A stretch of DNA of 64,000 nt from Bryobacterales bacterium (lineage in GTDB: Bacteria; Acidobacteriota; Terriglobia; Bryobacterales; Bryobacteraceae), in NCBI GenBank assembly GCA_003164035.1, contig PLRS01000081.1, positions 1 to 64,000 on the forward strand, written 5' to 3'. A model generated the notes under the pieces. That model made no database searches. It was not told the origin of the DNA and was given only the letters and a program-made list of their open reading frames with translations. Made by a program: the position numbers and the translations under genes. The stretch's first letter is position 1. Each line of letters opens with the position of its first letter. Positions 61,194 to 64,000 of the stretch are shown piece by piece.

Positions 61194-61454
61194 TCAGCGC
61201 TCTTGGCGGAGAGCGATCACGGTCTCGGAGAGGGAGCCTGGGATTGTGGAGAGCGCGCGCCTGACTTCATCCAGGCTGATATCGTCGTCGGCAGCTTCTG
61301 CCCATTCTTCGGGCGTAAAGTATCCGGCGAGGTCCTGGCTGCCGTGGGCTGAATCGCTAATGGTCACGGTCACTTGTTGCCTCTCTTCAAGCGGTACACT
61401 CTCCAGAGGCCGTAGAACGCCATCCTTGTACACGGCTTGAAAACTCTTCTCCAT
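61194..61454 (-). CDS. DUF104-type antitoxin
   Basis: 86 residues with the DUF104/AF2212 motif at the start (FQAVYKDGVLRPLESVPLEERQQVTVTI), normally a beta-fold that pairs with a PIN toxin encoded just downstream. A helical C-terminal half follows (WAEAADDDISLDEVRRALSTIPG). The downstream toxin gene is broken, so this may be an orphan antitoxin. The stop overlaps the toxin start region. Confidence 0.8.
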   Translation of the reverse strand: MEKSFQAVYKDGVLRPLESVPLEERQQVTVTISDSAHGSQDLAGYFTPEEWAEAADDDISLDEVRRALSTIPGSLSETVIALRQER

Positions 61455-61581
61455 AGCGCTTTCAGTCTAGCCGATCCCAGCTTCTATATCCATGCCTGGC
61501 AGGAGGCGCGACGGCACAGGGGAGCCGCGGGGACCGGCCGCCGACCGCTGAAGGCTTGGTTCGGCGGATTCGGGGGCGGCG

Positions 61582-63156
61582 TTACACGGCGTCAATCTTT
61601 GCGCCGCAGGATCCGCAAGACCGCCGATTTTGGGGCACCGCCTTTCCACACTCACTGCAAATGGTTGCGCGGAGACCCTGACCGCACTTTCCACAAAACT
61701 CCATCTCATTGGGTACCTCCACCCCACAGTGGGGGCAGCGAGCCGAAGCCCCGGGGGCTGGCGAGCGGGCACCCAGGAGGCGCGAGAGACCAAGACCGCC
61801 AACGACTCCCACGATCGCGCCAGCCAACGTGTAATTGAACGCCGACTGCGCCGCTGGCCGGAGGAGCGCGTTCAGTCCCTCCAAGAACATTCCTCTCGTC
61901 AAGACGTCACCGAACGATAAAATTGGCGACGTGCCAACCAGGTATCCGACCAGCGCGCCAGCCAAACCGCCGATGATTTCGAATCCGATGTGGCCGCCGG
62001 CGACACGAGGCGGATGAATCCTATTCGCGGCCAAGGTACGCAATAGCGGTCGCATCACCACATTCACCAGCACCATAGCGACCGAGAAAATCGGGAGCAG
62101 AAGCAGGGCGGTATGCAATCCGGAGGCATGCGCCACGTTGCCGATAATGGGGGAACTGACGGCCAGGCCGATCCAACCGGAGGTAATGACCACGCCCATA
62201 GCGGTCGCGCTCATACGCGGGAAAGCATCGCCCACCATCGCCAGCGTGGTGGGGAATATGGGCGCCATGGCGAGGCCGGCGCAGAAAACCGCGATCCAGG
62301 CCCCGGTGGCGGTGGCCGATTGCAGCATTCCGTAAGTGGTGGCGGCCATGGCGCAGGAGGCGATCAAGGTCACCGTAAGCGCCGACACGTTGACCAGAAT
62401 ACGCGCCACCACCACGCGGCCCACCAGCAGACCCAAAGCGAAGCCGAGCGACAGAATATTGAGGGCGGAAGCCTTATCCAACCCGCGCTCGTCGCTGAGA
62501 TACTTCGCCAGCCAGTTCCACACGCCCACTTCGCAGGAGACGTACAGGAACAGGAACAAGGAAAGCAGGTAGAGCGCCGGGCGTCCGAAAAGCGCGCCGA
62601 GTTCGGAGGCTTTGAAACCGCGTTCTCCGGTGGGCCGGGGCATGGGTGTGACGGCGTTGACGACCAGCGCCGCGGCGGCCAGACCGGCGGCCAGGTAGCA
62701 CATGCGAATGGCATTACCGCTTAGCAGGTTGGCGGTGACGAACGGAGTCAGCAGGCCGCCCAGGCCGAAAAATATGTTGAGCAGGTTGAGAGCGGTGCCG
62801 CGGCGCGATTCGGTGACGTCGGAGACGAGCGTGTTGGCGCCGGTGACGACAATGCCGCCGCCCAGCCCGAGCACGGCCAGGCAAATCATGATGACGGTGT
62901 AATCGCGGCCTGCATTGGGCAGCCAAAACAGCGAGCCGGCGACGAGCGCCAACCCGGCCACCAGAGCCACCTTTTTCCCTTTCAGATCGATCAACGGGCC
63001 GACCGAAATGGAAGCTACGACGAGCCCCAGCGCTTGCGCCAGCGCGATCGAGCCGTTCTGCGCGTCATTGAACCCTAAGGTGGGATTCAGCGTTCCCCAG
63101 GTGGCGGCGACGATGCCGTACACCAGGATGCCTAGAATAGCAGCCAGTATCAACAT
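61582..63156 (-). CDS. MFS transporter fused to a double zinc ribbon
   Basis: 524 residues. Residues 1-375 are a 12-helix major facilitator (TM1 AAILGILVYGIVAATWG; LKGKKVALVAGLALVAG between TM2 and TM3). About 60 residues of further hydrophobic sequence (GFEIIGGLAGALVGYLVG, TLAGAIVGVVGGLGLSRLL) add two to four helices. Residues 474-517 form two zinc ribbons: C474-x2-C477...C488-x2-C491 and C500-x2-C503...C514-x2-C517. MFS domains seldom carry such a tail. The zinc ribbons face the cytosol and might bind a partner or sense metal. Substrate unknown. Confidence 0.85.
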   Translation of the reverse strand: MLILAAILGILVYGIVAATWGTLNPTLGFNDAQNGSIALAQALGLVVASISVGPLIDLKGKKVALVAGLALVAGSLFWLPNAGRDYTVIMICLAVLGLGGGIVVTGANTLVSDVTESRRGTALNLLNIFFGLGGLLTPFVTANLLSGNAIRMCYLAAGLAAAALVVNAVTPMPRPTGERGFKASELGALFGRPALYLLSLFLFLYVSCEVGVWNWLAKYLSDERGLDKASALNILSLGFALGLLVGRVVVARILVNVSALTVTLIASCAMAATTYGMLQSATATGAWIAVFCAGLAMAPIFPTTLAMVGDAFPRMSATAMGVVITSGWIGLAVSSPIIGNVAHASGLHTALLLLPIFSVAMVLVNVVMRPLLRTLAANRIHPPRVAGGHIGFEIIGGLAGALVGYLVGTSPILSFGDVLTRGMFLEGLNALLRPAAQSAFNYTLAGAIVGVVGGLGLSRLLGARSPAPGASARCPHCGVEVPNEMEFCGKCGQGLRATICSECGKAVPQNRRSCGSCGAKIDAV

Positions 63157-63209
63157 GGACAGTCGATCTTATCAGATTCAAGCCATGCCCGGCGAAAATC
63201 AGGTCCGCT

Positions 63210-63815
63210 TCAGAACGTCACCCCAACCAGGAACTCCGCCTGGTTCTGGTTGCTGGCCACCACGTTGGCAAGGTCGAAGTGCTGCGACGTCCAACGCGTG
63301 AAACGGATCTCCGGCGCAATGTGCAACACCAGCACGTGAATGTCGATCCCGCCGCCCATCACGAATCCGGTGGTAACCGAGTGCTGTTCCGCCGGAGGCG
63401 TCGTCGCTATACTCTCGACAGTCGATTTCAGCCCGCTCAGCGCATCCCAGGAAACTCCCGCCTCGACGTATGGGCGGACCAGTTTGCCGTGGAACCTGTA
63501 TTTCGCCACCAGCGGGAATTCCCAGTCCCCGCTCGATGTCACAGTCGACAGCGCCGAAACTGCCGAACCGACCGGGTTGGTGTAATTGAAATGCCGGTAA
63601 AGCACATCGAATTCCACGCTCAGACCCAGCGGCAGGTGCAATTCCGCCATGGGACCCACAATATAATCGCTCCTGGTGGTCGCCGCGCCGCTCTCCACCG
63701 TATTCACAAAGTCGGTTAAGGGAAGGCCGCCCTTAATCCCACCTGAGAATGGCTGCGCCAGACAAACGGCGGCGCCTAATGCAACCACCGTCAACAACCG
63801 CGAAAAAGCACTCAT
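63210..63815 (-). CDS. Small outer-membrane beta-barrel protein
   Basis: 201 residues from the ATG at 63815, which opens a signal peptide (SRLLTVVALGAAVCLAQ); a start at 63842 adds nine residues. The mature part is an eight-strand-type barrel (GGIKGGLPLTDFV..., YIVGPMAELHLPLGLSVEFDVLYRHF, VRPYVEAGVSWDAL, GFVMGGGIDIHVLVLHIAPEIRF) ending in FLVGVTF. It resembles OmpA/OmpW-like porin-fold proteins of Acidobacteria. It follows the MFS gene by 53 bp on the same strand (upstream). Function unknown. Confidence 0.82.
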   Translation of the reverse strand: MSAFSRLLTVVALGAAVCLAQPFSGGIKGGLPLTDFVNTVESGAATTRSDYIVGPMAELHLPLGLSVEFDVLYRHFNYTNPVGSAVSALSTVTSSGDWEFPLVAKYRFHGKLVRPYVEAGVSWDALSGLKSTVESIATTPPAEQHSVTTGFVMGGGIDIHVLVLHIAPEIRFTRWTSQHFDLANVVASNQNQAEFLVGVTF

Positions 63816-63899
63816 ATTAAAGATTACGAAGAACTTCGGCATTTCGTTTCGGTCCGACGCCAGGTTTCGGGGCGTGTAGCCACCAAAAAGGAGTTACAT

Positions 63900-63995
63900 T
63901 TGGGCTTTGAAGAACGAATGGGATGGGGCGAAGAAGGAACCGAACGCGCCCCATTTCGAAGGGGATGGGAACCGCCGTGGCCAAAAGACCTATGA
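63900..63995 (+). CDS. Possible small ORF before a gene cut by the window end
   Basis: A TTG at 63900 has AAAAAGGAG 5-8 nt upstream and encodes 31 residues rich in Gly, Glu, Arg and Trp (GFEERMGWGEEGTERAP...). Its TGA at 63993-63995 overlaps an ATG at 63992, so it may be coupled to a gene starting MKS... that leaves the window after 9 bases. The good ribosome site is the main support; composition is atypical for a protein. Confidence 0.35.
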   Translation: MGFEERMGWGEEGTERAPFRRGWEPPWPKDL

Positions 63996-64000
63996 AGAGC

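Overview
The window looks like a chromosomal segment from an Acidobacteriota bacterium, most likely of the Bryobacterales/Solibacter type. That placement is inference from family content. It contains a duplicated MacB/FtsX permease with no ATPase partner, a VWFA protein of the acidobacterial type, large outer-membrane barrels with an N-terminal carboxypeptidase-regulatory-like domain, a YXWGXW-repeat protein and many GC-rich intergenic hairpins. There is no rRNA, CRISPR array, transposase, integrase or phage module. Two tRNA genes are present: Leu(CAA) at 6240 and Lys(CUU) at 50832.

1-16 kb: the 5' end of nuoB (minus), malQ, a small HTH/SEC-C protein, an exported unknown, a DUF3592 membrane protein, tRNA-Leu, the duplicated permease, an M20-type peptidase, an exported phosphoesterase, an ABC-2 exporter pair, a second DUF3592-like protein and a VapBC-type toxin-antitoxin pair. 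16-29 kb is signalling-rich: a soluble Ser/Thr kinase, an S41/PDZ protein that has lost both catalytic residues, a DinB/YfiT-like protein, an OmpR-type two-component pair, an unusual PqqD-domain/Tat-like/poly-Thr exported protein preceded by a coupled 46-codon ORF, an HDOD protein, a deoxyhypusine-synthase-like protein divergent from a YmdB-type phosphodiesterase, a diguanylate cyclase, a DUF4097 lipoprotein and a KDPG-type aldolase.

29-41 kb is a minus-strand block in transcription order KdpE-like regulator, two regulatory-domain outer-membrane barrels, an exported unknown, and a complete CzcB-CzcA-CzcC heavy-metal efflux system. No sensor kinase is visible for this regulator. Copies of TCCTCATG lie in the divergent region upstream of it.

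41-64 kb: an HTH-like protein overlapping a VWFA protein, a lipocalin-like (CrtC/AttH) protein, a membrane glycosyltransferase-like protein, a second phosphoesterase, a ZIP transporter, a pectinesterase, tRNA-Lys, sdhCAB, a 1128-residue TonB-receptor-like protein, a YXWGXW protein, a single-domain ClpB/ClpA-D2-like AAA+ ATPase, a DUF104 antitoxin beside a broken PIN toxin, an MFS carrier fused to a double zinc ribbon, and a small outer-membrane barrel.

Intergenic DNA is unusually structured. One family is a long inverted repeat (35-bp perfect arms at 2745-2838) with relatives at 6 kb, 22.8 kb and 51 kb. A second family of about 120 bp occurs at 10.1, 45.7 and 49.7 kb. A third consists of strings of short perfect hairpins, several bounded by GTGGGG or CCCCAC, at 46.8, 48.5, 54.7 and 59.4 kb. 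All functional calls are from reading the sequence and family knowledge; no database search was possible.
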